A stretch of 64,000 nucleotides of DNA, from NCBI RefSeq assembly GCF_000271845.1, contig NZ_JH719395.1, positions 1,136,466 to 1,200,465 of the forward strand, written 5' to 3'. Position 1 is the stretch's first letter. Every line of letters begins with the position of its first letter. Origin of the DNA: Rhizobium leguminosarum bv. trifolii WSM2297. GTDB taxonomy: Bacteria; Pseudomonadota; Alphaproteobacteria; Rhizobiales; Rhizobiaceae. A program made the translations under genes and the position numbers. Positions 35,514 to 44,335 of this stretch are shown here, piece by piece. The notes below the pieces were generated by a model. That model saw only the letters and a program-made list of their open reading frames with translations, made no database searches and was not told the DNA's origin.

Positions 35514-36584
35514 ATGGCCGAGATCGCCGCAACATCGATCGACGCGGAAGCCGGGAGGGAGCGCTACCGCGCCCTCGCCCGGCGCAAACTGCTGATTCTG
35601 GCCGCCATGACGGCAGCACTCTGCCTGTCCTTTGCCGTCGATCTCGCCTGGGGGCCGGCCCGCTACAGCCTCGGTGAGGTTGTCGCCGCCCTCCTCGACC
35701 CCACTTCCGTTTCCGACCAGGTGCGGGCCGTCGTCTGGAATATCCGCATGCCGGTCGCCGTCATGGCGATCGTCGTCGGCGCCTCGCTCTCCGTCGCCGG
35801 CGCCCAGATGCAGACGATCCTCGCCAATCCGCTCGCCAGCCCCTTCACGCTCGGCATCTCGGCCGCGGCAAGCTTTGGTGCGGCACTGGCGATCGTCACC
35901 AGCGTTCCGCTTCTGCCGGTCGCCGCCGGCCTGCTGGTGCCGGTCAATGCCTTCATCATGGCGCTGATCGCCACCCTCTTCATCCATTTCGTCTCGCAGG
36001 CCCGCGGTGTGTCGGTGCAGACGGTTGTGCTGCTCGGCATTGCGCTGGTCTTCACCTTCAATGCGGCTCTCGCCTTCCTGCAATATCTCGCCTCCGAACA
36101 GGCGCTGTCTTCAGTCGTCTTCTGGACGATGGGCAGCCTTACCAAGGCGACATGGCCAAAAATCTGGGTGACGCTCGCCGTTCTCTTGGCCGCACTCCCG
36201 CTCTTTGCCCGCAATGCCTGGGCGCTGACCGCAATTCGCCTCGGCGAGGACAAGGCCGCAAGCTTCGGCGTCAATGTCCGCCGCATCCGGCTGGAAACCA
36301 TGCTGGTTGTCTCTCTGCTTGCCGCCGTCCCGGTGAGCTTCGTCGGCACCATCGGTTTCGTCGGCCTCGTCGGGCCGCATATCGCGCGCATGATCCTCGG
36401 CGAGGATCAGCGCTTCTTCCTGCCGGGCTCGATCCTTTCGGGCGCGCTGCTGCTGTCGCTGACCTCGATCGTCTCGAAATCGATCATCCCCGGCGTGGTC
36501 TTCCCGATCGGCATCATCACCGCGCTGGTCGGCGTGCCCTTCTTCTTCTCGCTCATCCTCTCGAACAGGAGCCGGTCATGGTAG
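35514..36584 (+). CDS. iron-siderophore-type ABC importer, permease (FecCD family)
   Basis: Membrane channel of the importer, 356 residues, about nine helices. FecCD features are visible: LGISAAASFGAALAIVTSV near residue 115, and FVGTIGFVGLVGPHIARMIL near the end, the segment that contacts the ATPase. It starts 6 bases after the binding-protein gene and overlaps the ATPase start by 7 bases, so the three are translated from one message. A single permease gene means a homodimer. Confidence 0.95.
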   Translation: MAEIAATSIDAEAGRERYRALARRKLLILAAMTAALCLSFAVDLAWGPARYSLGEVVAALLDPTSVSDQVRAVVWNIRMPVAVMAIVVGASLSVAGAQMQTILANPLASPFTLGISAAASFGAALAIVTSVPLLPVAAGLLVPVNAFIMALIATLFIHFVSQARGVSVQTVVLLGIALVFTFNAALAFLQYLASEQALSSVVFWTMGSLTKATWPKIWVTLAVLLAALPLFARNAWALTAIRLGEDKAASFGVNVRRIRLETMLVVSLLAAVPVSFVGTIGFVGLVGPHIARMILGEDQRFFLPGSILSGALLLSLTSIVSKSIIPGVVFPIGIITALVGVPFFFSLILSNRSRSW

Positions 36585-37330
36585 CGCTTCAATTGCAGTC
36601 GGTCGGCGCCTATCACGGCCGCAAGCTCTTCGTCGAAGGCGTGACGACGCCGATGATGAAATCGGGCGAGATCGTCGCGGTCATCGGCCCGAATGCCGCC
36701 GGCAAGTCGACGCTGTTCAAGCGCATCACCGGCCTGCTCAAGGGCCCGGGCCATGTTGTGGTCGAAGGTTCGAAGGCGAAAAACGCCATCAGCTACATGC
36801 CGCAGGATACCTCGGCCAATGCGGTGCTGACCGTCTACGAATCCATCCTGCTCGCCCGCAAACAGGGCCAATCCTGGGCCGTCGGCGACGGCGACCTGCG
36901 CTTCATCGACGAGATCATGGCAGCGCTCGATATCACCGCCATCGCCTTCCGTGACCTCGGCGCGCTCTCCGGCGGCCAGCGCCAGCTCGTCTCGATCGCC
37001 CAGGCGCTGGTCCGCGAGCCGGAAATCATGCTGATGGACGAACCCACAAGCGCCCTCGACCTCCACCGCCAGGTGGAAGTTCTCGATTTCATGCGCCGCC
37101 AGGCCCGCGCCAAAGGCATGCTCGTGCTGATCGCCATCCACGACCTCAACCAGGCGCTGCGCTTCGCCGACAAAGTCCTCGTCATCGCCAACGGCCGCAT
37201 GCGCGCCTGCGGCGCCCCAAGGGATGTCGTCACCGCCGAGATGCTGCGGGAGATCTATAGGGTCGAAGCCCGGGTTGAGAAATGCTCGCTGGAATATGAC
37301 CATGTGATCGTGGATGGAACGGCGCATTGA
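36578..37330 (+). CDS. iron-siderophore-type ABC importer, ATPase
   Basis: ATP-hydrolysing subunit, 250 residues from ATG 36578 with AGGAG upstream. Walker A GPNAAGKST, signature ALSGGQRQLVSIAQAL and Walker B EIMLMDEPTSALD are intact, followed by the H-loop AIHDLNQAL. It completes the importer with the two genes before it. The following 416 bases (37331-37746) carry no gene but include repeat copy 3. Confidence 0.95.
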   Translation: MVALQLQSVGAYHGRKLFVEGVTTPMMKSGEIVAVIGPNAAGKSTLFKRITGLLKGPGHVVVEGSKAKNAISYMPQDTSANAVLTVYESILLARKQGQSWAVGDGDLRFIDEIMAALDITAIAFRDLGALSGGQRQLVSIAQALVREPEIMLMDEPTSALDLHRQVEVLDFMRRQARAKGMLVLIAIHDLNQALRFADKVLVIANGRMRACGAPRDVVTAEMLREIYRVEARVEKCSLEYDHVIVDGTAH

Positions 37331-37458
37331 CCCGGTGAGCCTATCCTGAGGCGCCAATACCCGAGAGAGCCTCATCCTTGTACGCTGCCATTGCTGTATA
37401 GCGGGGTTGTGCGACGGGAATGCGTATTTCAGGATGAGAGTGGACGGGCATGCCGTGT

Positions 37459-37640
37459 GGCACCCCCTCTGTCCTGCCGGACATCTCCCCCACAAGGGTG
37501 GAGATTGGCAAGTGGCCTGATCCTTGCTCCCTCTCAGTCGGCAGCGACAATCACGTTGCTTTAGTTGTTTGGAGAGGCCGTCACGCCCAGCCGATCTCCC
37601 TCCTTGTGGGGGAGATGTCCGGCAGGACAGAGTGGGTGCC
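37459..37640. repeat. rhizobial long inverted-repeat element, copy 3
   Basis: The cleanest copy: terminal arms of about 39 bases agree at all but one position, beginning GGCACCCCCTCTGTCCTGCC and ending in its complement GGCAGGACAGAGTGGGTGCC. Inside each arm TGTCC-TGCC-GGACA forms a small stem. The central part has no ORF. It lies between the iron ABC operon and the sugar regulator, in a 416-base gene-free gap (37331-37746). Confidence 0.9.
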
Positions 37641-37746
37641 AAACGGCACGCCGGCAAAGGAAAAAAGAAACTGTCTCACGCCCAAGAGAGCCTCATCGTT
37701 GCTGAGGCGCGAAGGACGAGGCGGGCACTTCATCACCCTGCCCCCG

Positions 37747-38697
37747 TCAGTCGATCAATCGCTGCGCCGTAAATTTGTCGGTCACCAGCATGTCGATCAC
37801 CCCGACGCGGAGAGCGCCTGAAATGGCGTCCGTCTTCTTGGCGCCGCCGGCCAGCGCAATGACCCGGTCCACCCGTTCGAGATCCTCGAGCGGAAGTCCC
37901 ATGACCCGGTCATCCAGCGGCGTCTTGACCGGCTTGCCGTTCTTGTCGAAGAAGCGCAGCGAGATATCGCCGACGGCTCCGGCTTCCGCGAGATCGGACA
38001 GTTCGCGGGACGAAAAGATGTTGCCGGAGCGTGCGAGAAGTTCGGAGGGTTCGACGGCTCCGATTCCGACAATTGCAAGCGTGATGCTGCCGAACAAGTC
38101 GATCGTCTCGCGGACGAACGGATCGGCCTGCATCAGAAGCTTTGCCTCCCTAGATGGCGTAACGCCCTGCACGGCGAGCAGTTTTGGCTCGGCGCCGGTC
38201 AGCCGGGCAAGCCGCGTGGTCAGCTGCGTCGCATGCGTCTGCACCGAGGGATCGCCCATGCCTCCAAGGGTTTGCACGACATACTTCGCCTGAGCGCTCT
38301 TCTGCGGATGAATGTTCTCGACCATCTTGAAGATGGTCTGGCTCCAGCTCGAAACGCCGATGATCTCGCCTGGCGCGAGCGTCACCTCCAGGAGATGAGC
38401 CGCGGCCTCCCCGATCCGGGCCATGATGGCGCCGTCCCGATCTTCCGTGCACTCGACGACGATCGCCTCCGGCAAATCATATTTCTCGCGAAGCGCGCCC
38501 TCGAGTTCGCTGTAGGTGCCGACGGGAGGCGTCACGCTGGTTCGCACGATATCTTCCGCCTCGGCACGCTTGAGCATGCGCGACACCGTCGCCTGCGACA
38601 GGCGAAGGTGTTGCGCGATCTCCGCCTGTCGCCGCCCCTCCAGGTGGTACATCTGGGCGACCCTCGATATGAGGCGGAGTTCGTTGAGGCGAGTCAT
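37747..38697 (-). CDS. SorC/DeoR-type sugar-binding transcriptional regulator
   Basis: A 316-residue regulator: a helix-turn-helix at the start (RRQAEIAQHLRLSQATVSRM) and a C-terminal phosphosugar-sensing domain with GVSSWSQTIFKMVENIHP, VQTLGGMGD and ALRVGVIDMLVTDKFTA, the SorC pattern. It is the last gene of the minus arm of the sugar locus, 22 bases after the kinase gene, so it is probably autoregulated. AGGATTAG precedes ATG 38697. The likely operators are the inverted repeats at 42034-42065 and 42174-42185; effector probably the phosphorylated substrate. Confidence 0.92.
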   Translation of the reverse strand: MTRLNELRLISRVAQMYHLEGRRQAEIAQHLRLSQATVSRMLKRAEAEDIVRTSVTPPVGTYSELEGALREKYDLPEAIVVECTEDRDGAIMARIGEAAAHLLEVTLAPGEIIGVSSWSQTIFKMVENIHPQKSAQAKYVVQTLGGMGDPSVQTHATQLTTRLARLTGAEPKLLAVQGVTPSREAKLLMQADPFVRETIDLFGSITLAIVGIGAVEPSELLARSGNIFSSRELSDLAEAGAVGDISLRFFDKNGKPVKTPLDDRVMGLPLEDLERVDRVIALAGGAKKTDAISGALRVGVIDMLVTDKFTAQRLID

Positions 38698-38718
38698 CGC
38701 TAATCCTGGCGTGAATTT

Positions 38719-40185
38719 TTATTCATCATTAGCCGTTGTATCGCGTAACGTCGAGCGGGCAAGCGCATCATTCCATGTATCCAGAAGCACCGCTCGATCC
38801 ACGGCTTCCGGGTCGATGACGTGCGAGCTCCGCGGCAGCTCCGCGATGACATCGAGATCGCTCCACAAGCCAAGTGAGAGACCCGCAAGATATGCAGCCC
38901 CCAAGGCCGACGCCTCGGGTGCTTCGCATTGGATCACGGGATGTTCGATGAGGTTGGCGACACACTGCATCAGGAAGCGGTTCTGGCTCGGTCCGCCATC
39001 GACATAAAGCGCCCCGAGCTCGCCGCCGCTTTGTGCCCGCATGGCGGCGATCACGTCGTGCACCTGCAGGGCGATCGAGTCGGTGACCGACCGCGCCATT
39101 TGCGCTCGCGTCGTATTGAAGTTGATCTGGGAAAACAGCGCACGGGCGTCGGAATTCCAATAGGGTGCGCCCAATCCGACGAATGCCGGCACGAAGCCCG
39201 GTCCGCCCGGTTCGGCGCTCGCCGCAAGCTCGACAAGGGCAGCCACATCAGAAAGGCCGAGAATGCCTGCCATCCAGGGGAGACTGGCGGCGCAAACGAG
39301 AATATTGCCTTCGAAAGCGAAAGTCGGTTTTCCCCCGATACGCCATGCGACGGTGGTTGTGACGCCATTGCGTGGGGGAATAAATTGCGCAAGCGTCGTC
39401 ATGACCGAAGAGCCGGTTCCGAAGGTTACCTTGCCGTCGCCCGGCTTGAAGGCTCCATGACCAAACAGCGCCGCATGACTGTCGCCGATCGCGGCCATGA
39501 TCGGAGTGCCATCCGGCACGCCCGGCAATCCTTGCGTCCTGCCGAAATCGGCAGAGCTGTCGAGCACTTCGGGCAGCAGCGCGATATCGACGCCGAAAAT
39601 CTCGCCGAGTTCCTCGCTCCATCGCTGCTCCCGGAGATCGAACAACTGGCTCCTGGCGGCATTGGAAGCATCGCAGACATGCCGGCGTCCGCCCGTCAGG
39701 CAGTGGATCAGCCAACTGTCGACCGTTCCGAGCCGCACCGATCGCCCAGCCGGAATACGGTCGAGCAGCCATCGGAATTTCGACCCCGGAAACATCGGAT
39801 CCAGTGGCAGGCCTGTGAGCGTCTGCACCCGGTCAAGCTGGCCTACGGCAATGAGCCGTTCGCAATCCGGTGCCGTTCGACGGCACTGCCAGCTGACCAC
39901 CGGTCCAAGGGCTTCTCCCGTTTCGGCATCCCAGGCAGTGACGGACTCACGCTGGTTGGAAATCGCCACGGCCGCGATAGCCACGTCAGGGCTGGCCTTC
40001 AGGCAGGCGTCGATCGCCTCGCAGACCGATGCGTAAAGGCGGCCTGGGTCCTGTTCGACCCAGCCCAGCTTCGGATAGGTGATGCCGACTGGAGCCGAAC
40101 CTCTGCCGACGATTTCTCCCTTTTCGGATACGAGAACCGCCTTTGAATTGGTCGTGCCCTGGTCGATTGCCAGAATTGCCCGCAT
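38719..40185 (-). CDS. FGGY-family carbohydrate kinase
   Basis: ATP-dependent kinase of the glycerol/xylulose/erythritol kinase family, 488 residues. The phosphate loops are AILAIDQGTTNSKAVLV and GDSHAALFGHGAFKPGDGK, with a substrate region SNQRESVTAWDAETGEAL and the C-terminal VDGGPSQNRFLMQ and EASALGAAYLAGL. The glycerol-kinase feature is partial, so the substrate could be a ketose or polyol made by the neighbouring dehydrogenases. GGGAGG precedes ATG 40185. It follows the transketolase halves by 70 bases and precedes the regulator by 22, one operon on the minus strand. Confidence 0.93.
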   Translation of the reverse strand: MRAILAIDQGTTNSKAVLVSEKGEIVGRGSAPVGITYPKLGWVEQDPGRLYASVCEAIDACLKASPDVAIAAVAISNQRESVTAWDAETGEALGPVVSWQCRRTAPDCERLIAVGQLDRVQTLTGLPLDPMFPGSKFRWLLDRIPAGRSVRLGTVDSWLIHCLTGGRRHVCDASNAARSQLFDLREQRWSEELGEIFGVDIALLPEVLDSSADFGRTQGLPGVPDGTPIMAAIGDSHAALFGHGAFKPGDGKVTFGTGSSVMTTLAQFIPPRNGVTTTVAWRIGGKPTFAFEGNILVCAASLPWMAGILGLSDVAALVELAASAEPGGPGFVPAFVGLGAPYWNSDARALFSQINFNTTRAQMARSVTDSIALQVHDVIAAMRAQSGGELGALYVDGGPSQNRFLMQCVANLIEHPVIQCEAPEASALGAAYLAGLSLGLWSDLDVIAELPRSSHVIDPEAVDRAVLLDTWNDALARSTLRDTTANDE

Positions 40186-40254
40186 TCCATCCTCCCTGGA
40201 TCAGGTGGCGGCCGGGACGTCAAGAAAACGTCCAGGCTGATCACATGATCCCAA

Positions 40255-41211
40255 TTATTTCCGCCTGAGCAGCGACTCTGCCGCGTCGGCGATTGCGGCC
40301 GGCGCCATCCCGAATTCGTCGAGCAGGAACTCTGCCGAACCGGTCGGAGCGTAGATGCCGGGAACGCCGAGACGTTTCATCGGGACTGGAGCATTGTCGA
40401 CCACCACTTCGGCGACCGCGGAACCGAGCCCGCCAAAGATCGAATGTTCTTCGGCCGTGACGATCGCTCCGGTTTCCCTAGCGGCAGCGATGATGGCGTC
40501 CTCGTCGATCGGACGAACCGTTGCAAAGTTGAGCACTCTGGCATTGATGCCGCGATCTGCAAGGATCTCGGCGGCCTTCAGAATTCGATGCGTCAAAGTA
40601 CCGTTGGCGATAAGGGTGACGTCGGAACCCTGGCGAAGGAGGTTTGCCTTGCCAAGTTCGAACCTATGACCCTCCGGAAGCAGATCGGGCACACCGACGC
40701 GCGACAGCCGCAGGAAACAGGGCCCGTTATAGGCGGCCGCCCACTCGACCGCGGCAGCTGTCTCGATGCTGTCACAAGGCGCAATCACCGGAAGATTGGG
40801 CAGAACCCGCGTCCAGGCGAAGTCTTCGATCGAGTGGTGGGTCGGGCCGAGTTCGCCATAGGCCATTCCGGAAGAAATGCCGACCAGCTTGACGTTGGCA
40901 TTCGAATAGGAAATGTCGGCCTTGATCTGCTCCAGCGACCGCCCCGTGAGAAACGGCGCGGCGGCGCAGACGAACGGAAGGCGTCCGCCATTGGCAAGGC
41001 CCGCTGCAACCCCCACCATGTTCTGCTCGGCGATACCGACATTGACGAGGCGCTCTCCAAACTTCGCCTTGAAGCCGCCGAGCTTGGAGGAACCGACGGA
41101 GTCGTTGCAGACGGCAACGATCGTTTCGTTTTCGCCTGCCAGCCGTTCAAGCGTGGAGGCGAAGGCGTCGCGGCAATCGTAGAGCTTGGGTGCGTTGATT
41201 GGCGCGTTCAT
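40255..41211 (-). CDS. transketolase-like protein, C-terminal half
   Basis: 318 residues with the pyrimidine and C-terminal domains of transketolase: YDCRDAFASTLERLAGENET, GSSKLGGFKAKFGERLVNVG, GIAEQNMVGVAAGLANGG (catalytic Glu), GAIVTAEEHSIFGGLGSAV. Its ATG 41211 overlaps the stop of the N-terminal gene by one base (TGATG) with GGAGG upstream, so the two halves are made together and must associate. Split transketolases of this kind act in apulose 4-phosphate and related pathways as well as in other bacteria of unknown role. Confidence 0.93.
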   Translation of the reverse strand: MNAPINAPKLYDCRDAFASTLERLAGENETIVAVCNDSVGSSKLGGFKAKFGERLVNVGIAEQNMVGVAAGLANGGRLPFVCAAAPFLTGRSLEQIKADISYSNANVKLVGISSGMAYGELGPTHHSIEDFAWTRVLPNLPVIAPCDSIETAAAVEWAAAYNGPCFLRLSRVGVPDLLPEGHRFELGKANLLRQGSDVTLIANGTLTHRILKAAEILADRGINARVLNFATVRPIDEDAIIAAARETGAIVTAEEHSIFGGLGSAVAEVVVDNAPVPMKRLGVPGIYAPTGSAEFLLDEFGMAPAAIADAAESLLRRK

Positions 41212-42020
41212 CACAGTGCCTCCGACAATTCTGCCAATGCCATCTCGTATTGTTCTCTGCTCGGCACCTTGTGGTGCCAGTCGACCCGGTCCTGCATGAA
41301 CGAGATCCCATGGCCCTTGTTGGTATGGGCCACAATGCAATGCGGTCTCGATCCCCGGTGTTCGAGGGCCGAAACCACTTCGCTCATCTTGTTGCCGTTG
41401 ATCTCGGAGACCTCCCAATCGAAGGCCTCGAGCTTCGGGCGAAGCGGGGCAAGATCGTTGGTTTCGGAAAGTGCGGCGCCCTGCTGGAACCTGTTATGGT
41501 CGATAACCAGCGTCAGGTTATCGAGCTTGAACTGTGCGGCCGCCATGATCGCTTCCCAGTTTGAGCCCTCCTGCATCTCACCATCGCCGGTGACGACGTA
41601 GGTGTGATATTTGGCGCCGGAAAGCTTGGCGGCTTTCGCCATTCCTATTGCAACGGGAAGACCGTGGCCGAGCGGCCCGGTATTCGTTTCGACGCCGGGA
41701 ACCTTGTTGCAATTCGGATGCCCGTTCAGCCTGGAATGCGGCTGCAGGAAGGTGGAAATCTCTTCCTCCGGGATGAAGCCGCGTTTGGCGAGCGTCACAT
41801 ACAGAGCACATGCCGTATGTCCCTTTGAAAGAACGAACCTGTCGCGGTCGGGATGTCGAGGGTGATCGGGCCAAACATTCAGCACACGAAAATAGAGGGC
41901 GGTCAAAATGTCGATGACCGACATTTCCCCGCCGATATGGCCGGCGCCCGCTTCGAAGACCGCCTGGAGATCGCGCAATCGGATCTCGCGAGCGACCCGC
42001 TCGAGTTCTGTCGTTTCCAT
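41211..42020 (-). CDS. transketolase-like protein, N-terminal half
   Basis: 269 residues that bind thiamine diphosphate: AGHIGGEMSVIDILTALYF, FVLSKGHTACALYV, NTGPLGHGLPVAIG, and VTGDGEMQEGSNWEAIMAAA, the metal and diphosphate loop. ATG 42020 is used because AGAGGAATTC precedes it. It heads the minus arm of the sugar locus, 14 bases from the operator-like repeat. With the C-terminal half it would split a ketose phosphate and transfer a two-carbon unit. Confidence 0.94.
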   Translation of the reverse strand: METTELERVAREIRLRDLQAVFEAGAGHIGGEMSVIDILTALYFRVLNVWPDHPRHPDRDRFVLSKGHTACALYVTLAKRGFIPEEEISTFLQPHSRLNGHPNCNKVPGVETNTGPLGHGLPVAIGMAKAAKLSGAKYHTYVVTGDGEMQEGSNWEAIMAAAQFKLDNLTLVIDHNRFQQGAALSETNDLAPLRPKLEAFDWEVSEINGNKMSEVVSALEHRGSRPHCIVAHTNKGHGISFMQDRVDWHHKVPSREQYEMALAELSEAL

Positions 42021-42033
42021 GAATTCCTCTTTG

Positions 42034-42065
42034 TGCATAAATATTCAGTCATCAATATTTTTGCA
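42034..42065. promoter_or_regulatory. 12-bp inverted repeat, candidate SorC operator
   Basis: TGCATAAATATT (42034-42045) and AATATTTTTGCA (42054-42065) form an inverted repeat with one mismatch and an 8-base spacer, 14 bases upstream of the transketolase N-terminal gene. Both arms of the sugar locus diverge from this gap. Size and position suit the SorC-type regulator at 37747. Confidence 0.6.
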
Positions 42066-42173
42066 TAAGAAACCGATTAGTCAAGCCTTTTAAGCGACGA
42101 CGGCGGGATAGACGTCGGGAAAATCCGGTTGACAGCCATGTAGCAACTTGTTAATGAATTTTCCAGCATCGGT

Positions 42174-42185
42174 GAATATTTATTC
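42174..42185. promoter_or_regulatory. second operator-like palindrome before the permease gene
   Basis: GAATATTTATTC, an imperfect palindrome 42 bases before the permease start, shares the AATATT core with the larger repeat at 42034-42065 and may be a second regulator site for the plus arm. Confidence 0.4.
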
Positions 42186-42227
42186 TACAGATGACCTAGC
42201 TGTTAGCCTAGTGCAGAGGGAGGAACA

Positions 42228-43208
42228 ATGGTGGCGCTCGATATCAATGAAAACGGGCTTTCGTCCGGCGCCTGGTTGAGCAAGCTCAAGGGAGCCACCG
42301 GCCCTCTTGTCGGGCTGCTCGCGCTTTGCGTCTTTCTGAGCCTCAGCACCGACACGTTTCTTTCGGTTCGCAACGGCCTCAACATCCTCGATCAGATCAC
42401 CGTCCTCGGCATCATGGCCGTCGGAATGACCTTCGTCATTCTGATCGGCGGCATCGATCTCTCCGTCGGCTCGGCACTCGCTCTTGCGATGATGGTCATG
42501 GGCTGGACCGCGAATGTCGCCGGCCTGCCGCTGCCGGTCGGGATCGTCTTTGCCCTGGTCGCAGCGGGGGTTTCGGGGCTGATCGTCGGACTTCTGGTGA
42601 CGCAGTTCAGGGTTCCAGCCTTTATTGCCACTCTCGCGATGATGTCCGCGGCTCGCGGCGTCGCCAATATGATCACCGACGGCCAGCAGATCGTCGGATT
42701 CCCCGACTGGTTCATGATGCTGGCAATCGACCGCCATTTCGGGGTGTTGACCGCCACTGTGTTTCTCATGCTCGCGGTTGTTCTTGCGGCGTGGCTTTTC
42801 CTGCATTTCCGGTCCGAAGGGCGGATGCTCTACGCGGTGGGCGGAAATCCGGAAGTCGCGCGCCTTGCGGGCATCAACGTCCCGCTCGTGACGATTGGCG
42901 TCTACATCGTCAGTTCAGTCCTGGCAGGGCTTGCAGGCATCGTGCTCGCCGCCCGGCTGGATTCCGTCCAACCATCAAGCGGTCTGGGCTATGAGTTGGA
43001 CACCATCGCTGCCGTCGTCATCGGCGGAACCTCGCTCTCCGGCGGCGCCGGCGGCATCGGAGGAACGCTGATCGGTGTTCTCATCATCGGCGTCCTTCGC
43101 AACGGTCTCAATCTTCTCAACGTCTCGCCGTTCCTGCAGCAGGTGATCATCGGCATCGTCATCGTGCTCGCGGTCGGGGCGGAGACCATTCGTCGGCGTC
43201 GCGCCTGA
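42228..43208 (+). CDS. ribose-type sugar ABC importer, permease
   Basis: 326-residue membrane component with about eight helices. MAVGMTFVILIGGIDLSVGS is the hallmark of RbsC-type permeases, and GGTSLSGGAGGIGGTLIGVL lies near the end as in the family. GGGAGGAACA precedes ATG 42228. It is the first gene of the plus arm and diverges from the transketolase genes. The imported sugar or polyol is not known. Confidence 0.95.
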   Translation: MVALDINENGLSSGAWLSKLKGATGPLVGLLALCVFLSLSTDTFLSVRNGLNILDQITVLGIMAVGMTFVILIGGIDLSVGSALALAMMVMGWTANVAGLPLPVGIVFALVAAGVSGLIVGLLVTQFRVPAFIATLAMMSAARGVANMITDGQQIVGFPDWFMMLAIDRHFGVLTATVFLMLAVVLAAWLFLHFRSEGRMLYAVGGNPEVARLAGINVPLVTIGVYIVSSVLAGLAGIVLAARLDSVQPSSGLGYELDTIAAVVIGGTSLSGGAGGIGGTLIGVLIIGVLRNGLNLLNVSPFLQQVIIGIVIVLAVGAETIRRRRA

Positions 43209-43325
43209 CGTACTGCGTCCGCCGCGTCGGCGGGCCTGGAATTCCGTCCCAGGAGTTTGGGGCGGATCAATACCCCGAGGGGGAGGACATACCCGAGGGT
43301 TCCATCAAACAACGGAGGAAATACA

Positions 43326-44255
43326 ATGAAAATTGCGCGCACCATGCTCGCGTCCGCTGCCCTGCTCGGCCTCACGCTCGGCCCCGTACACGCCGCGGAA
43401 CTGAAGAAGCTCGGCCTGGCCGTTGCCAACCTTCAGGCAAACTTCTTCAACCAGATCAAGCAATCGGTCGAGGCCGAAGCCAAGAAGCGCGGCATCGAAG
43501 TCATCACCGTCGACGCAAAGGGCGACGGGCCGACACAGGTCAACCAGATCCAGGACCTCCTGACCCAGAAAATCGACGCGCTGATCTACATTCCGGCAGG
43601 TGCGGCGGCTGCGACCGTTCCGGTCAAGCTCGCCAAGAGCGCCGGCATTCCGGTCGTAAACGTTGACCGCAACGCCGAAGGAGCACCCGGCGATACCTTC
43701 CTTGCAACGGATTCCGTCGCCTCTGCCAAGGCGGTCTGCGACTACATTCTGAAGGAAGCCGGCGGCAAGGGGAAGATGGTCATCATCCACGGCCAGAAGG
43801 GCACGACGCCGGAGGTCGACCGCTCGAAGGGCTGCGCTGAATCTCTGAAGGCCTATCCCGACGTCAAGGTTGTCGCCGAGCAGTTCTCGAACATCTGGAG
43901 CCAGGATGAAGGCTTCCAGATCATGCAGAATATGCTGCAGGCAAACCCGGACGTTTCGATCGTGTTCGCCCAGGCCGACGGCCTCGCCCTTGGCGCCGCC
44001 CAGGCGATCAAGGTTGCCAATCCTTCCCAGAAGATCGTGGTCGGCGGCTTTGATGGTGACACCGCGGCTCTCGAAGCGCTCAGCAAGGGCGTCTTCAACG
44101 TGACTGCGACCCAGCAGACGCAGAAGATGGGCCGTGACGCGGTCGAAAATGCCGCCAAGCTTGTCGCCGGAGAAAAGGTGCCGCCGGTCCAGCTCCTGGA
44201 TGCCACGCTGACAACCAAGGAAAACGTCGCAGGCTTCATCGCCAACCACCCCTAG
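43326..44255 (+). CDS. ribose-type sugar ABC importer, binding protein
   Basis: 309-residue periplasmic receptor (signal MLASAALLGLTLGPVHAAEL). Domain one starts LGLAVANLQANFFNQIKQSV, domain two has GQKGTTPEVDRSKGCAESLK and FNVTATQQTQKMGRDAVENA, as in RbsB-like proteins. GGAGGAAATACA before ATG 43326 is near-perfect, fitting the high amounts such receptors need. A stem-loop follows the gene at 44254-44304 and may protect this part of the message. Confidence 0.95.
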   Translation: MKIARTMLASAALLGLTLGPVHAAELKKLGLAVANLQANFFNQIKQSVEAEAKKRGIEVITVDAKGDGPTQVNQIQDLLTQKIDALIYIPAGAAAATVPVKLAKSAGIPVVNVDRNAEGAPGDTFLATDSVASAKAVCDYILKEAGGKGKMVIIHGQKGTTPEVDRSKGCAESLKAYPDVKVVAEQFSNIWSQDEGFQIMQNMLQANPDVSIVFAQADGLALGAAQAIKVANPSQKIVVGGFDGDTAALEALSKGVFNVTATQQTQKMGRDAVENAAKLVAGEKVPPVQLLDATLTTKENVAGFIANHP

Positions 44256-44304
44256 CGCCTTGGCCCCGAAAATCGGAATCGATTTTCGGAAGCACAACGG
44301 CGCT
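44254..44304 (+). repeat. intra-operon stem-loop after the binding-protein gene
   Basis: CCGAAAATCG (44266-44275) and CGATTTTCGG (44280-44289) make a perfect 10-bp stem with loop GAAT; outer arms AGCGCC (44254-44259) and GGCGCT (44299-44304) extend it. There is no T tract, so transcription probably continues into the ATPase gene, at lower level. Confidence 0.7.
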
Positions 44305-44335
44305 CTAATAAAGTCAGGTCTTGAGGAGGTGTGCC

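Noticed and set aside
34344..36083. 579-codon open frame on the minus strand opposite the iron importer genes
   Set aside because: Shadow frame: composition is that of complementary codons, and the plus-strand genes have signal peptide and permease motifs.
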